Of a stretch of 60,196 bases of DNA, positions 1 through 11,880 are shown piece by piece. Position 1 is the stretch's first letter. Each line of letters starts with the position of its first letter. This DNA is from Glomus cerebriforme (lineage: Eukaryota; Glomeromycota; Glomeromycetes; Glomerales; Glomeraceae). The stretch spans positions 8,163-68,358 of the forward strand of contig QKYT01000132.1 of the NCBI GenBank assembly GCA_003550305.1, read 5' to 3'. The position numbers and the translations under genes were made by a program. Under the pieces are notes generated by a model. The model did no database searches and was not told where the DNA came from. It saw only the letters and a program-made list of their open reading frames with translations.

Positions 1-605
1 AATTATATACATCAAAAGTATAATTCTCGTTTGGAACAATTATCACCTATTTCTTATGATGTCTTTAAAAGTCTTCTTGAAGATGATTTAATTATGGGAA
101 GAATTAATATTCCATCAGAATCATATAATAAAGATGTTGAACAGGAAAACTTTAGGATTTTTCANCTTCAAAGTGAANNACATAATCTCATAGAAGTCAT
201 TCTTTATAAGGATTCTATTGATGAATTATTGCAAAAATGGCAAAATATAGTTAGAAAAATAGCCCATAATGCTATTCCAAAAAAGACAGGAGCTCAATGG
301 TTGGCTAGTTACTATACAATTCTAACATCAGATAATGGAAAAGAGTTTACTGCTATAGTAATAAAAGAATTGATTAAATTATGGTCATCAGCGAAAAGAG
401 ATTAATGAACGCCCACACTATCCTCAGTATCAAGGTCTTATGAAAAGAGCTAATGAGATATTACAGCAAAATTAGAAATGTGAATGGAGAGTTCGATCTA
501 TTGGACTCTTCAGTAATTTTATCTATGAATCATTCTTATTGTCATTTTCATATAAAACTCCTAATAACTTGTATATGGTGAAAATCCACGCGGAAATTGT
601 ACTTT
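1..605 (+). pseudogene. Integrase-core (rve-like) transposable element remnant
   Basis: The reading frame open from the left edge to 405 contains ILTSDNGKEF, the second-aspartate segment of a DDE/retroviral-type integrase core. In a shifted frame just after it comes HYPQYQGLMKRANE (about 409-455), matching the usual HPQSQGxxERAN segment that carries the catalytic glutamate. Here that position is K (LMKRAN), so the active site looks damaged. Further on, near 580-600, another frame gives GENPRGNCT, which resembles the usual end of the core. At least two frame changes and a stop at 403-405 show decay. Three N bases (165, 178-179) lie inside. The element begins beyond the left edge. It is probably a fossil of an LTR or Maverick-like element; the exact class cannot be told from this piece. 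Confidence 0.7.
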
Positions 606-1200
606 AATTGAAGAATTATAAGATTATTAACATGACAAGTCAACAATTACTTTTTATTGAAATTAATCAATTACTCACAAAAACCTAAAAACTTTGTGGT
701 CAGATTTTGCACAAAGATCTGACCATATGATGATGAAGACGTCAGCATTATGAATTACGTTGTTTACACTTTTCTTTATTTGGATGTTTCTGGCCGGAAT
801 TAATTCTGGTCAGAATTACTCACATCAACCAGTTTCATTTTTAAACGCGAAATCGGTTGACCCTAATTATCTAAAAACCTGTTGGAACCAGCAAACCCGA
901 TTTTGGTATATCCGGTTCCGATCTCTAAGCGTAAATATGAATCGTTTGTTTTTTTTTCTAAGAAAATTACAAAAACAAAATTTAAATATAAATATTCGGT
1001 CTTATTATTACCACTTAAATTATGTTTTTGCAGCAAAAATTCATTTTTCATTTAGTAATTAATTAAAGGGAATCAGCTAAAGCCACTAAAGCCACATATG
1101 TAATCTGCATTATGTAATTCCGGAATGTTTGCTTTTTTCAACAACTTCCATTTTTTTTTAAAAAAAAAAAAAATATTTTTTTCAAAACCAAATTAACAAA
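606..1200. other. Intergenic: repeat-like sequence, no gene supported
   Basis: Short open frames on both strands (760-1062 plus, 863-1051 minus) have no recognisable domain and overlap each other, so I treat them as non-coding. The stretch about 790-930 contains near-repeats built on ccggaattaattctgg and on ggtatatccggttcc, suggesting a degenerate dispersed repeat. A poly-T/poly-A tract and the leader ttcaaaaccaaattaacaaa lie just before the F-box pseudogene start at 1201. Confidence 0.4.
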
Positions 1201-2725
1201 ATGTCTCGTCAACTTCTTGCTGATTGTCTTAATGAAATTTTTGGATATTTAGAGGAAGATATATTCACTTTACATTCATGCTTACTAGTTAATCTTTTTG
1301 GTGTGGGGTTTCTGTTAGGGTTTTATGGAAGAACGTTTGGATTGTCGTACCTAAGATTCCATTTCAAATGTATATGGCGGATATACCTGATAAGCTACCA
1401 GTTCTTCATACTTTAATTAGTTGTCTTCCTAAGGAATCAAAGGACCTCTTATATAATAAAAAAATTATATCGACTCCAATTTCAAAACCTCCACTATTTA
1501 ATTATGTATCATTTTGTAAAGTACTCTCACTTGATGGAATTCATTACATGGTTAACAATCTTCTTTTAATCGACGGTTAGTTTCTCCAAATAATCCTGAA
1601 AATTTTATTTTATTAACGCAAGAAATATTAAAAATATTTATGAGTCAAACTTCTTTGAAAGAATTATCATTAACTTTAAATATGAAAGTAGCTTTTCTAA
1701 TAGATTATTAAAAAATCCAAAGAATATAACTTTAACACATTTCCCTGAAGCAAAAAATTGTTTAACAAATCTTTCAGAATTAACTTGTAGTTCAAATGTT
1801 GATTCTGAATTTTTTCATCAATTATCTCAAATATGTCATAATATTCAATCATTAAATATAAGATTTAAATTTTCTTATTCAAGTGGAATGAATGTTTTAA
1901 TTTCTTCTTTAAATAATTTAAAATATTTTTCTTTAACATCAATTTATGATTATATGTTTAATAAATTGAATGTTGAGGAAATTGAATCCTCATTAGCAAA
2001 ACATTCAAATAAAATTTTAAGATTACATTTAAGAGGAGTTTCACCTTTATTATTTATTAATCATTTCGAGAATTTACAAGAACTTGTTATATCTTTTAAC
2101 TCTTATAAATATTTTGAACAAATATAATTTATTACTTTTCCTCATTTAAAAATTTTAAAATTTGTATAGGATGTCCAAAAATTGAAATGATAAAAAAATA
2201 ATGGACAAAATTTAGAAGAATTTTATGTATATAAATGTTATAATAGATTAAATTATTTTATAGCTGAATATTGTCCAAACCTTAAATTATTATATGCTCA
2301 ATTTACAGAAAATACATTAGAAACGTTAAAAGTAATTTTTAATGGTTGTCAACAATTAGAAAGTATGAAAATTTGGAACAATGATATTATTTATGGGGAA
2401 AGAAAGAAAATGTTGAATACTGTTAACTGTTGCAAATTATTCACCAAAAACTTTTCATGAATTGAGATTATATGGATCAACAATTTCAAAATTATCTCTT
2501 GAAGATTTAGAATCTTTTTTTATTAAATGGAAAAATCGTATACCACGAAAATCTCTTTCTTTTATTATTCATGATGTTAATGGTAATAATTTAGAAAAAA
2601 ATTATGATTTTAATGAAATAATTGAAAAATATAAAAATTTGAATGTTATTAAAAAATTTGAAATTATGTCATACCAATCTGGTATCTTTCTTCATGTACC
2701 TACTTCCTTTATAAAACCTTTATAA
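1201..2725 (+). pseudogene. F-box/LRR-like gene, decayed by frameshifts and stops
   Basis: It starts MSRQLLADCLNEIFGYLEED, the fungal F-box opening shared with the other copies in this window. Homology to the intact minus-strand gene at 24311-25903 runs to the end, but the frame is broken repeatedly. One base is lost near 1291 (NRLWC-type segment), another near 1565, the frame shifts again near 1678, there is a stop at 2125-2127, and part of the LRR-like middle (about 2165-2210) is deleted or scrambled. The end KKFEIMSYQSG is still readable. An intact relative would be an SCF ubiquitin-ligase substrate receptor. The 20-base leader before the ATG is almost identical to that of the 24311-25903 gene, which points to fairly recent duplication. 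Confidence 0.87.
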
Positions 2726-4106
2726 TAAATTTTCAGTATTCCCTTTTTTTTTAAAAAAAAATAAATTATTAAAATTTGAAATATTTTATTCAAAATGCTT
2801 TTTGTATCAATTTTTCATTAAATTTGCATAAATAAAAAATTTTTTAAGTATTGATAAAATTTCATTGTTACAAATTTTTGGTAAAAATTTTATGGAAGAA
2901 TAAGTATTAATATAATATTTATCTTTTTCCTAGATTGTTAACGAGTTCAATTAGAGGTGCATAATGGCGTAATTGCGTAATTGATGCAGCGTTGGAAAAC
3001 TGGACAAATGCCATTAGAAAAAATAGGCGCGCGTCAAGTCTCATCAAACATTGGATGTTTATTATAAAAATTTTTTGCCCCATAACCTTACCTATCTATA
3101 GGTCCTAGTTGTAAGATCAAAGGTTTTATCTATTGTTTTAATTAATCTTTATTGTCTCGGTGCCCTTAGTATTTTAAGATTAGTATAATTTAAAACAGTA
3201 CGTATTCAAAATTATATGAATTTTATAAATTTTATATGACGTAATGTATGTATGAGTGAATGATTAACTAGATTATTACTAATATACTGTAAGTAAAAAA
3301 CATGAAAAAATTTGTTAATAGAAGCCAAGAGTTGAAATAATTTAAAAGAATGCAAATAAGAACTCATTAAACTTACAGTAACTAGCTAAATTTTACTCGA
3401 TTTATGAAGAGTAAAACACCAGAGGCGGCATCGTAAAAACTCCGCTAAACGAGAAAGAAAAAATAAATATTGGGATTTGTTGCTAAGTACCTATTAAAAG
3501 TTTCTTTATCGATTATGATAAAAAATAAGAAAAATATAAAAAGTTAAAATCTCACAATTACGTATAGTCCCGATAATAAGCACCCTTTTTGCACATAATT
3601 CATCATAACGTGGGCCAAAATCATCATAATTCAGGCCAGGTGCTTATTTTCGGGGTGCTAGTTATCGGGACCATATGGTACTAATAAATTTATATATTTC
3701 ACTACTATTTCACTTCATATGGATTTTTTTTTCCCTAGACTCTAAACTTTGATTTGCTCATGATTATCATTATTATAAAACAATCCAAGCTAGTCAGATT
3801 TAAAATGTTGAACATCCCAAAAGTATCCCAAACTATCATCTAAGGCTAGATTTCGGGAGTTTGATTAGAGTTTTGAATAAAATCTTTGATCACTCAAATA
3901 TTATTAATCCAAATTAATGATGACATATCAATATGATCTGTAGATTCTGTTAACACTTATATCACATGATACAAATATGTTTGAAACTATTGAACGATTG
4001 CATCATTTGTCTAATATAATAGATAATTAATATAAAAGGAGACAATAAATTTGACTCATTTTTAATCCCATCTTTTTTTTATAAAAATATTTTAAAATAA
4101 ACAAAA
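2726..4106. other. Intergenic: AT-rich, contains one small inverted-repeat element
   Basis: I see no open frame of note or known domain. Apart from the element at 3563-3675, listed separately, the stretch is AT-rich with no structure I can support. The last 50 bases before 4107 are a T-run followed by aaataaacaaaa, a leader like those of the other F-box copies. Confidence 0.5.
3563..3675. mobile_element. Small inverted-repeat element (MITE-like), about 110 bp
   Basis: The left end agtcccgataataagcaccc (from 3566) is matched in reverse complement by gggtgctagttatcgggac (about 3654-3670), an imperfect terminal inverted repeat of about 20 bases. TA lies outside both ends, as for Tc1/mariner-type insertions. 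Inside, the right half contains two tandem versions of the end (tgcttattttcgggg then tgctagttatcggga), and atcatcataa repeats twice in the centre. No coding capacity is present, so it would depend on a transposase elsewhere. Confidence 0.65.
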
Positions 4107-5579
4107 ATGTCTTCTCAACTCCCTATTGACTGCTTTAACGAAATCTTTGAGTGTTTAGAAGAAGATAAAGTCACTTTATATTCATGCTTACTAGTTAATC
4201 GACTTTGGTGCAGAATTTCTGTTAAAATTTTATGGAGAAATATTTGGGGTTTCAAATGTATTAAAGTATCATCGCAAATTCGTAATACTTTAATTTCTTG
4301 TCTTCCTAATGAATCGAAAGACCTTTTATTTAAAAATGGAGTTTTTATTCCAACTTCAATTCCAAAATCTCCATTATTTAATTATCCATCATTTTGTGAA
4401 GTTCTTTCAATTCTTGATTTAATAATTGATGAAGATCTATATAACAAAAAAGTTTCTAAAAATCAAAAATTCAATATTACTCCATTAAATAGAAATTATT
4501 TGATAACTCAAGAAATTTTAAAAATGTTTATGAAACAAATTTCTTTAAAAAAATTGAAGTATGATCTAGACATTTATGGTAGTAAAATTCCAAATTTTAT
4601 TAATTTTCCTGGAGCTAAAGATTGTTTAAAAAATCTTTCAGAAATAAGATGCAATTCAAACATTCATTCTGAATTTTTTTATCAATTATCACAAATATGT
4701 CATAATATTCAATCACTAACTATAGAATTCGGCATTACTATTTCGGATGGATTAAAAGATTTAATTTCTTCACAAAATAGTTTAAGATCTTTATCATTCA
4801 TGCGATATGATGTTGATGGTGATGATGATTATGACGACGATGTTTATAACGATGATGATGATTGGGATGATTATGATGATTATAAACACTATACGAAGAT
4901 TGTATCTTCATTAACAAAACATTCAAGTACGTTAACAACATTACATTTACGAGGAACAGTACCATTATCATTTATTTCCAAATTCACAAATTTAAAAGAA
5001 CTTGTCATATCATTTGAATATGAAACTTTTTTTATAACATTTAAGAAAATACAATATATTATCTTTCCACACTTGGAAATTTTAAAATTTGTATTAAAAT
5101 GTCCAAAAGTTGAAATGATAATTAAATTTTTAGAAAACAATGGAAAAAATTTAAAAGAATTTCATGTAAATAAACATGATAAATCATTAAATTTAGCCAT
5201 AGCTAAATTTTGTCCAAATTTGAAATCATTATATACTAAATTTAATGATAAATTATCTACATTAAAAGTTATTCTTAATAATTGTCAAAAATTAGAAAGT
5301 ATTAAAATTTCATGTGGTCATTTAGAAGATAAGAAATTATTGGAAATTATTGCTAAATATTCACCAAAAAGTTTTCATGAATTAAAATTACGTAATTATG
5401 AAATATTAGATTCAGAAGATTTGGAACATTTTTTAATTGTTTGGAGAACTAGAATATCACAAAAATCTATTTCCTTTATCATTAGTAGTAAAAATAAAAA
5501 AAATAAGAAATTAATTGAAAAATATAAAAAGTTGGGTGTTATTAAAAAATTGGAGTATAAACCTGAATTGGTATTATAA
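4107..5579 (+). CDS. F-box and leucine-rich-repeat-like protein, intact
   Basis: This is a single-exon 490-residue protein. Residues about 1-45 (SSQLPIDCFNEIFECLEED ... LLVNRLWCRISVKILW) form an F-box, which in the family binds Skp1 in SCF ubiquitin ligases. The rest is a string of irregular LRR-like segments (LSEIRCNS, NIQSLTIEF, LRSLSF, LTTLHLRG, LEILKFV, LKEFHV, LKSLYTKF, LESIKIS, FHELKLRNYEIL), the presumed substrate-binding part. Residues about 236-262 are an acidic insert, very rich in Asp, encoded by GAT/GAC triplets. It is the only undamaged plus-strand copy of the family here. The substrate is unknown. Confidence 0.88.
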   Translation: MSSQLPIDCFNEIFECLEEDKVTLYSCLLVNRLWCRISVKILWRNIWGFKCIKVSSQIRNTLISCLPNESKDLLFKNGVFIPTSIPKSPLFNYPSFCEVLSILDLIIDEDLYNKKVSKNQKFNITPLNRNYLITQEILKMFMKQISLKKLKYDLDIYGSKIPNFINFPGAKDCLKNLSEIRCNSNIHSEFFYQLSQICHNIQSLTIEFGITISDGLKDLISSQNSLRSLSFMRYDVDGDDDYDDDVYNDDDDWDDYDDYKHYTKIVSSLTKHSSTLTTLHLRGTVPLSFISKFTNLKELVISFEYETFFITFKKIQYIIFPHLEILKFVLKCPKVEMIIKFLENNGKNLKEFHVNKHDKSLNLAIAKFCPNLKSLYTKFNDKLSTLKVILNNCQKLESIKISCGHLEDKKLLEIIAKYSPKSFHELKLRNYEILDSEDLEHFLIVWRTRISQKSISFIISSKNKKNKKLIEKYKKLGVIKKLEYKPELVL

Positions 5580-7434
5580 TTTCAGTTGATCATAAAATTT
5601 ATTACGCTGACAGCTTTTATTAATGCTAGCAAAATATCTTACAGTAGTAATCATCCTTAAATATATATATCTTCATACATCAGTAGTTATTGACAGCTAA
5701 TATCTGTGCATTATTTATTACTGTCATATTTGCCCTTTACATGATTTAATCCCATTTTTTTTCTGAAATGATATTGAAGCCTTCACTCAATAAAATATTT
5801 CTTGATAATTCTGGTAAACCTAATAATATAATTTTATATAATAATTTTTTGCGTTTTTTGCTCTTGAATGTAAAATATTTCTATAGATATTTCATAAAAT
5901 GGAATTATTACTATTTCGCACAAAATTTATTAACTAACAATTAATCGAAAGAGATTTTTTTTCAAGAATTAAAAGAGTCTCTATCCCGAGGTGTTAAATT
6001 TCAAATTACCTGAACTTAGCTCAGTAAACATTTACTATTAGTCATACATGTCACTTCAAGTATATATATAGTGTCGGCTGCAAGGAAAGATATATCTGAA
6101 TTTTAAAATCTACTTTTTGAAATCTTGAAATTTTAAAAATTTAAGAATTTAAAGAATTTACCATATTTTATTAGTTATGAATATTATTCAAAATACATAA
6201 TTATATTTTATAAAGAAAAAAATCAATTATTGGTATACCACTTACAAAAATTGAAAATCAAAATATAAAAATAAAAATCCTGGAAATTATTTTCTATTCA
6301 ACAAATTTTTTTTTTATAAAATTTATTTTTTGAATTGTCATCCTATGTCATTTTCTCATTTTTTATTGTGTATTTCAGGGACAGAATTTTTTCGGTCATT
6401 TTATATGTAAAATCCTATTATTCATTCCACAGTTAATTTCTTAATACTGTAATATCGGCATGATCCTACTACCCCTAGAATGAAAATTACTCAATAATTT
6501 TTAATGTTAACTATCGTAAATTTGTAAAATTATCCTGAATTGTTTAACTCATTATCATGCAGATGTTTATTTTTCTATTCTAATATGATTGATCAATTTT
6601 ATATCTTACTCAGTAAATTGAGAGATTTTGGAGCTTATGAAAAAAATCCGCTTTTTGAAATAAGAAAAAAAAGTGAAAAATTGATAATTATATTTAGGTC
6701 AATAATTGTTAATTGTAAAGATTTATTATACATTAATTATTTAAAAACATTTTATTTAGATTCTTTCTATTTTGAATCTGCAATTGGGACAAGATATTCC
6801 AAAATGGAATANTTAATACAAGAAAACTGAAGTTCAGATAATCAAACAACAAATGATAAAATGAATACCATCTAATCCATAATTTACATATATAAGAAAA
6901 TTTACACTCATATGAATAGATCTATAATAACTAATAATGTTATCAGCAATCATCTTAAGTCTTAGGTTCCTGATTTGTTGTTTTAAACTAAAATGAAAAA
7001 ATTCAATACTTCAATAAAAGATTTTCAAACAAGTGTCAAAAGTTAAAAACAAATGATTGGAGAAATGAATTATATAAATGTGAACCATATGTAGTTATGT
7101 ACCATATGTTAATTGTTTTAATGTATATTCATTCGATTATTTTTTTTTTTGGTTTTTACAAAAAATTTTTATTAAAAAATCACGCCATATTTTTCTTCTA
7201 AACTGTTTTTAAATGCAACAATACTCCTTTTAAGTAATAAAAAAAAAATTTTAATTTCAATATTCAACTAATAAGTCATATTAAAGATATAAAAAGTATA
7301 AAAAAGTATAAATAAAAATAGAAAAAAATTCATTCAAATATCAAAATCAATTTCCTGAGTAATATATTCTATATTTTTAAATTAAGAAATTAGTTAAGTA
7401 AAATAATAACCGCGTTTATAATAAAATGTATTTT
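5580..7434. other. Intergenic: AT-rich, diverged copy of the AATCACGTGAT element inside
   Basis: Around 6340-6480 the reverse strand reads attaagaaatta ... taataggatttta ... gaaaaaattctgtccctgaaatac. This lines up with the interior of the elements at 10522-10724 and 13048-13582, so it is a third, older, inverted copy lacking clear ends. The open frame at 6540-6830 (96 codons, one N) has no domain I recognise and I do not call it a gene. The rest shows no supported feature. Confidence 0.45.
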
Positions 7435-9305
7435 TTACTTACTTTCATCATTGTTATATTGTTTAGAATTCATATCAATATCCAATTCAAATTCTTTTAT
7501 AATATAATCTAAAAAAATAAAAAAATAAATATAAATTAAAATGTATAAATAGTATTTATGATAAAAATTAAAAATATTTTACCACTATTCTCATTTTCGA
7601 CCAATTTAATCTTCTTGATACTTTTTTCTAAAATATTTTAAATTTAATTACTTAGATTAATTCATATTTGTATACAACACTTTTATCATACCTCTATTTT
7701 CAATTTGATTATCTTCATACTTTCTTTTTTCTTTGAAAAAAATATATATTGTAAGTTATAAATAATAATATAATCCGACAAATAATATTGTTAAAAAATA
7801 ATTACCATTAGAAAATATAATTCTTTTTTGATAATGACAAAATAAATCTTATTGAGATAAAATAGAGTTAATTATTTATTATTATTTTTTAAAATTAAAT
7901 ATATTTAATATTATATTTACCTTCTGAAGTTATAGTTGGGCTTCTTAAACTCCTTGTGGACATCGCGGATTGAATAATACCACTTAAAGGTCTACTCTTG
8001 TAAATTGCTCCTGGATTATTTGTTTTTACAGGTCCAATATCTGATGATTCTATAATTTCAGTTGGATTTTGATTTCTCTTTTCATTATCCTGTATTTTAC
8101 GAATTTTATCCCAATATATATTTTCAGCATTTGGTCTTTTGTTTGGATCAGAATGCCAGCATTCTTTCATTAAATCAATATAACCTTCAGGTGCATTTGT
8201 AACAATTGGTGGTCTTAAACCATCACATATTTCAATTATAAGTTCTGCATCATGAATTCTATCCCAAAAAGGTCTTCTGCCTGTCATAAACTCCCACATA
8301 ATCATTCCAAAACTATATATATCTGAAGCTTCGGTGTATTTTTGTCCTTGAAAAATCTCTGGAGCCATATAAGGAATAATACCATAATTTTCATTATTAT
8401 CATCTGTAGATTCAGTTGCTGATTTACTTATACCCAGATCACCTATTACTGCACTATTACTATTAAAAAAGATATTTCCACTGTGAAAATCTCTGTGAAT
8501 AAATTTTGACTCATGTATTTTTTTAAGTCCCTTTGATATATAATATAATCTAAGCAACTTATCATCCCAACTAATACTATAAAAATCATTAGTTATATAA
8601 TTTATCAAATCACCTGAATTATAATATGGCATAATAATCATAATATCTTGAGTAATAATATCTCGAGTAATCCCAAAATATTTACCAATGGAGTACATAT
8701 CAAAAACACCTCTAATAGACTCAGACAATCCATAAAATATCTTGAGCTAAAATAAAAAAAGTTAATTAATTATCTAACTCGTATTAAGATTCATTAATAA
8801 GAATATTTACCTCATTCAGCTCCTTTGGTGTAATATTCTTAGAATTATTAAGCTTTTTGAGAACAACTGGATAATTTTTATTAGGTCGAGAATAACTTTG
8901 TTTTTTGCTACTCCAAATACTTTTTGGACCATCAATCCAAGTAGCTTTGTAAATTTTACTAAATCCTCCTTCAGCAATAAATTCTATGTCTTTGAATCGG
9001 TCATAAGAGACAAACTCCATTTTACTCATATTAACCTTACCATTAAATAATGTATGCTTGATAAAGTCATCAATAACTTTGTTTCCACTTTGTTTATATG
9101 TTGATTTCACTTTACAACAATTAAGACAACTCTGATGCATTTCATCATAAATTTCTCTTATTCTATGACATTCATTACATGTTATCTTTATTTTGGGTTT
9201 GCGTTTTGGTATAACTGTGACTTGCATAGGTTGATACTGATTTAAAGATGTGTCATTTGATAATAAAAAATCAATTTTGTGTTTATTATTAGTTGATTGA
9301 TTCAT
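7435..9305 (-). CDS. TKL-type protein kinase, six exons, 506 residues
   Basis: Exons (minus): 9305-8811, 8746-7921, 7847-7806, 7730-7692, 7627-7583, 7508-7435. The total is 1521 nt, an exact frame. The N-terminus has a CxxC pair set (C43, C46; C60, C63) that probably binds zinc and is common before kinases of this fungal family. The kinase domain follows: glycine loop IAEGGFSKIYK (110-120), lysine K150, HRD at 249-251 (IHRDFHSGN), DLG instead of DFG at 268-270, APE at 293-295, then SDIYSFGMIMWE. All catalytic residues are present, so it should be active on Ser/Thr, perhaps Tyr. The C-terminal tail is low-complexity, ending LDIDMNSKQYNNDESK, and is built from three tiny exons of 42, 39 and 45 nt. 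Target and pathway are unknown; this is one of a large expanded group in these fungi. Confidence 0.88.
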
Positions 9306-10295
9306 ATTAATTCAATTATTAATTTTCTGAAAGAAAAAATCTTTGACTCTCTGCAAGAAACTGTTTATATTTATATTTTTTCTAATACTTAAGAAATTAA
9401 AGTTATTTTGCAAGGAATTCTTTATCCGAACATTCCATTAATAATTTCTAAATGTATGTCGAAAATAAATGGCGATCTTGCTTAATTAGGTGACAAGATT
9501 CCATAAAGAAATTCCCAAAAGAAGTTTTTAATATTGTAGAAAATCTATTAAGAAATAACAGAACTTTAGATATTTTTATGTTTAAAACACAATTAAGTCC
9601 GAAGCTTACTAAAATTGGAATGTTAAAAATAGGAAAAGAAAAAAGTCTTAACAGTTAAATATTTATAATCAAATTCGTTTCATTTGGTACTCTAGAAAAG
9701 CTGTGTCACCATAGGTAATCATCATCGCACCAGCATTGGTGGGCAAAGTTTAATTACATTTTTAATTCTGCCCGAAATTCTATTCTAATGCTGGTAGAGG
9801 GACATTTAGTAATACCCTATACAGCTATACTATATACCAAGAAAAAACATGTTAACCAGATATTCTCTTTTTAAAAAAGGTCTAAATTAAAAAGAAATTG
9901 TATTAATTTAAAAAAATTCCAAAATCATTGTTCAAACCAAATACTACCAAACTAAAGTAAAAAAGAACGGTATTGACCAGCCTAAACAAAAAAAAATAAT
10001 AAATAAAATTGAATTATAGTTCTGAATCGACTAGTCCTAGAGTAAAAAAAAAAAAGGAATTTATTGTTTTAGCCATTTTTAAAAAATTTTTAATTTTTAT
10101 TGAATTAAATCCAAATATCCAATTGTATCTTATTATATTACATATATATTGTCTGTAATTTAGCGTAAAAAAGTTCTTATTCCACATTTTTTTTATTGGT
10201 TTAATAAACGCTTCATAGTTTATTTATTAAATATTTTAAAATATTTGTTCTAAATAAATACTTTTAAAAACTTTACAGCAGTTTTCATAATTGTA
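9306..10295. other. Intergenic, with a short decayed coding stretch
   Basis: Between about 9489 and 9658 the plus strand is open (FHKEIPKEVFNIVENLLRN, then FMFKTQLSPKLTKIGMLKIG), with amino-acid composition like a real protein. It has no good start, and stops in neighbouring frames suggest a relic. I cannot name its family. The remainder is AT-rich and includes the 5' flank of the kinase gene. Confidence 0.3.
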
Positions 10296-10416
10296 TGGCC
10301 ACCGGATTTTTTGTAGGTTTTAAAATTGCGATTTTTCAGCAGGTGACGTCAAAACCAGTTTTTTGTTATTTATTTTGATTTTACATTAACTATTAATACA
10401 AAAAATCCGGTGGCCA
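10296..10416. mobile_element. MITE-like element with 20-bp perfect terminal inverted repeats
   Basis: The left end tggccaccggattttttgta (10296-10315) is repeated exactly in reverse complement at 10397-10416. The 121-bp unit has no coding capacity and an AT-rich centre containing a CAGGTGACGTCA-type motif. No clear target duplication is visible: the flanks are ttgta and acaat. Confidence 0.75.
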
Positions 10417-10521
10417 ACAATAAACTTTATATTTTACATAATTTAGTTAAAGTATTTACTAATAAATGAAAGTACAGTATATTGACACAACATCAATTGC
10501 GTGATTTAGTTCTATCTTTTT

Positions 10522-10724
10522 AGGAGCAGAATCACGTGATTTTCGTAAATTTTTGGCCGGAATTATGGCATTAAGAAATTATGTATGTGACAAATAACAG
10601 GTGATAAATAGGATTTCACCTATCGAAAAAATTCTGTCCCTAGAATACTTAGGAAAAATGGAAAATGAAGGGGTGACAGATATTCACTATGATCACGTGA
10701 TTCTGCTCCGCTTTAGACGTCCCC
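10522..10724. mobile_element. AATCACGTGAT inverted-repeat element, copy 1
   Basis: The left end ggagcagaatcacgtgat and the right end atcacgtgattctgctcc are reverse complements. The right end continues gctttagacgtcccc, which is missing on the left, so the left terminus is truncated. The interior (ggccggaattatggcattaagaaatt ... aataggattt ... attctgtccct) matches copy 2 at 13048-13582 closely. Non-coding and about 200 bp, so a non-autonomous element. Confidence 0.8.
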
Positions 10725-11880
10725 TTTTTATGTAAACTTTATGATTCGCGATTTCACAATAATTATCAATTGTATGAATTTATATTTATATTTATTTATC
10801 CAAAAGCCGAATGATTAGCCACCACAATTAGAATAATTAGAAAGTAACACAACTTCATGTAACAATATGTTATGACGCCAACATTTGTACAATGAAAATT
10901 CCTTTTACCGTAAATATTCTACTAGAGTTTAAACATTCTATTAAAATGTCGTAACTTCCTGCTGATTGTCTTAATGATATTTTTGAATATTTAAACTAGA
11001 CTCATGATGTTATTACTAGAATAACTCTCATGGAAAAGGAAGATAGACCGGTCTTTCAGTAGTCTAAATAAAAAAAAATATTATACTGTAAATGTGAGTT
11101 CAAATAATGTTAAAGTACTTTGTTATCTGTCACATTATCAATTGTAATTCCATTTTTTGTTTTGATAATTACAGATACAGTACAAGTAATCTATATTAAA
11201 AATACATATTTTATATATAATGGTTTTTAATAAAAAAAAATCGTATAAAAAAATTAAATCACCTTCAACTATGAGATTTATTAAGACTGAGATAAATCCT
11301 CTCTTTACTAATATCTGATTTTTTATTTTAATAAAACAAATCATTAGTAAACACTATAGTAAAATTATTTTGAGAATATTCTTGATACAGTAATATGAAA
11401 CACCGACTACGACTAAATTTCATTATTTGATTTTAATATTTAACATTTATTTTTAACGAGTTTTTTTATTAATATATTAATATTACTATATTATTTTAAC
11501 AAATATATGTGCAACTTACGCTACTGTGTCATAAGTATACATTTCTGCACTATTTCTGTTAATCAGTATCACCATTCGACATTCGTAAATTTATCAAAAT
11601 CATAAATCGGTTTATAGAAAATTTAAAGTAAATGATACTTTGAGAATTAATAAATTATGAATATTTACTTCAAAAATATGATAATAAAGGAGCAAGCTAC
11701 TATAGTTATAACAAAAATCAAATATTGGAGTGGAGGATTATTATCCACTTTTTGGGATTCTATTTGTGACTATATGAGAATAAATATAATCTTCAAAGTG
11801 CGAAAGGATGGGGCACATTTGGTACACTTCTTGCCAGTGGGCAAGACCTCATTTCTATATTCTTAATTCAATATTTCATA
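10725..11880. other. Intergenic, with an F-box gene scrap at 10946-11030
   Basis: At 10946 the plus strand reads ATG TCG TAA followed in frame by LPADCLNDIFEYLN and a stop: the first 20 codons of an F-box gene like those at 1201 and 24311, killed by a stop at codon 3. Nothing of the rest of the gene remains. Other short frames (11138-11344 minus, 11657-11866 plus) are not convincing. Confidence 0.6.

Noticed and set aside
6540..6830. 96-codon frame with one N
   Set aside because: No domain, no flanking exon signals, and a composition like the surrounding non-coding DNA.
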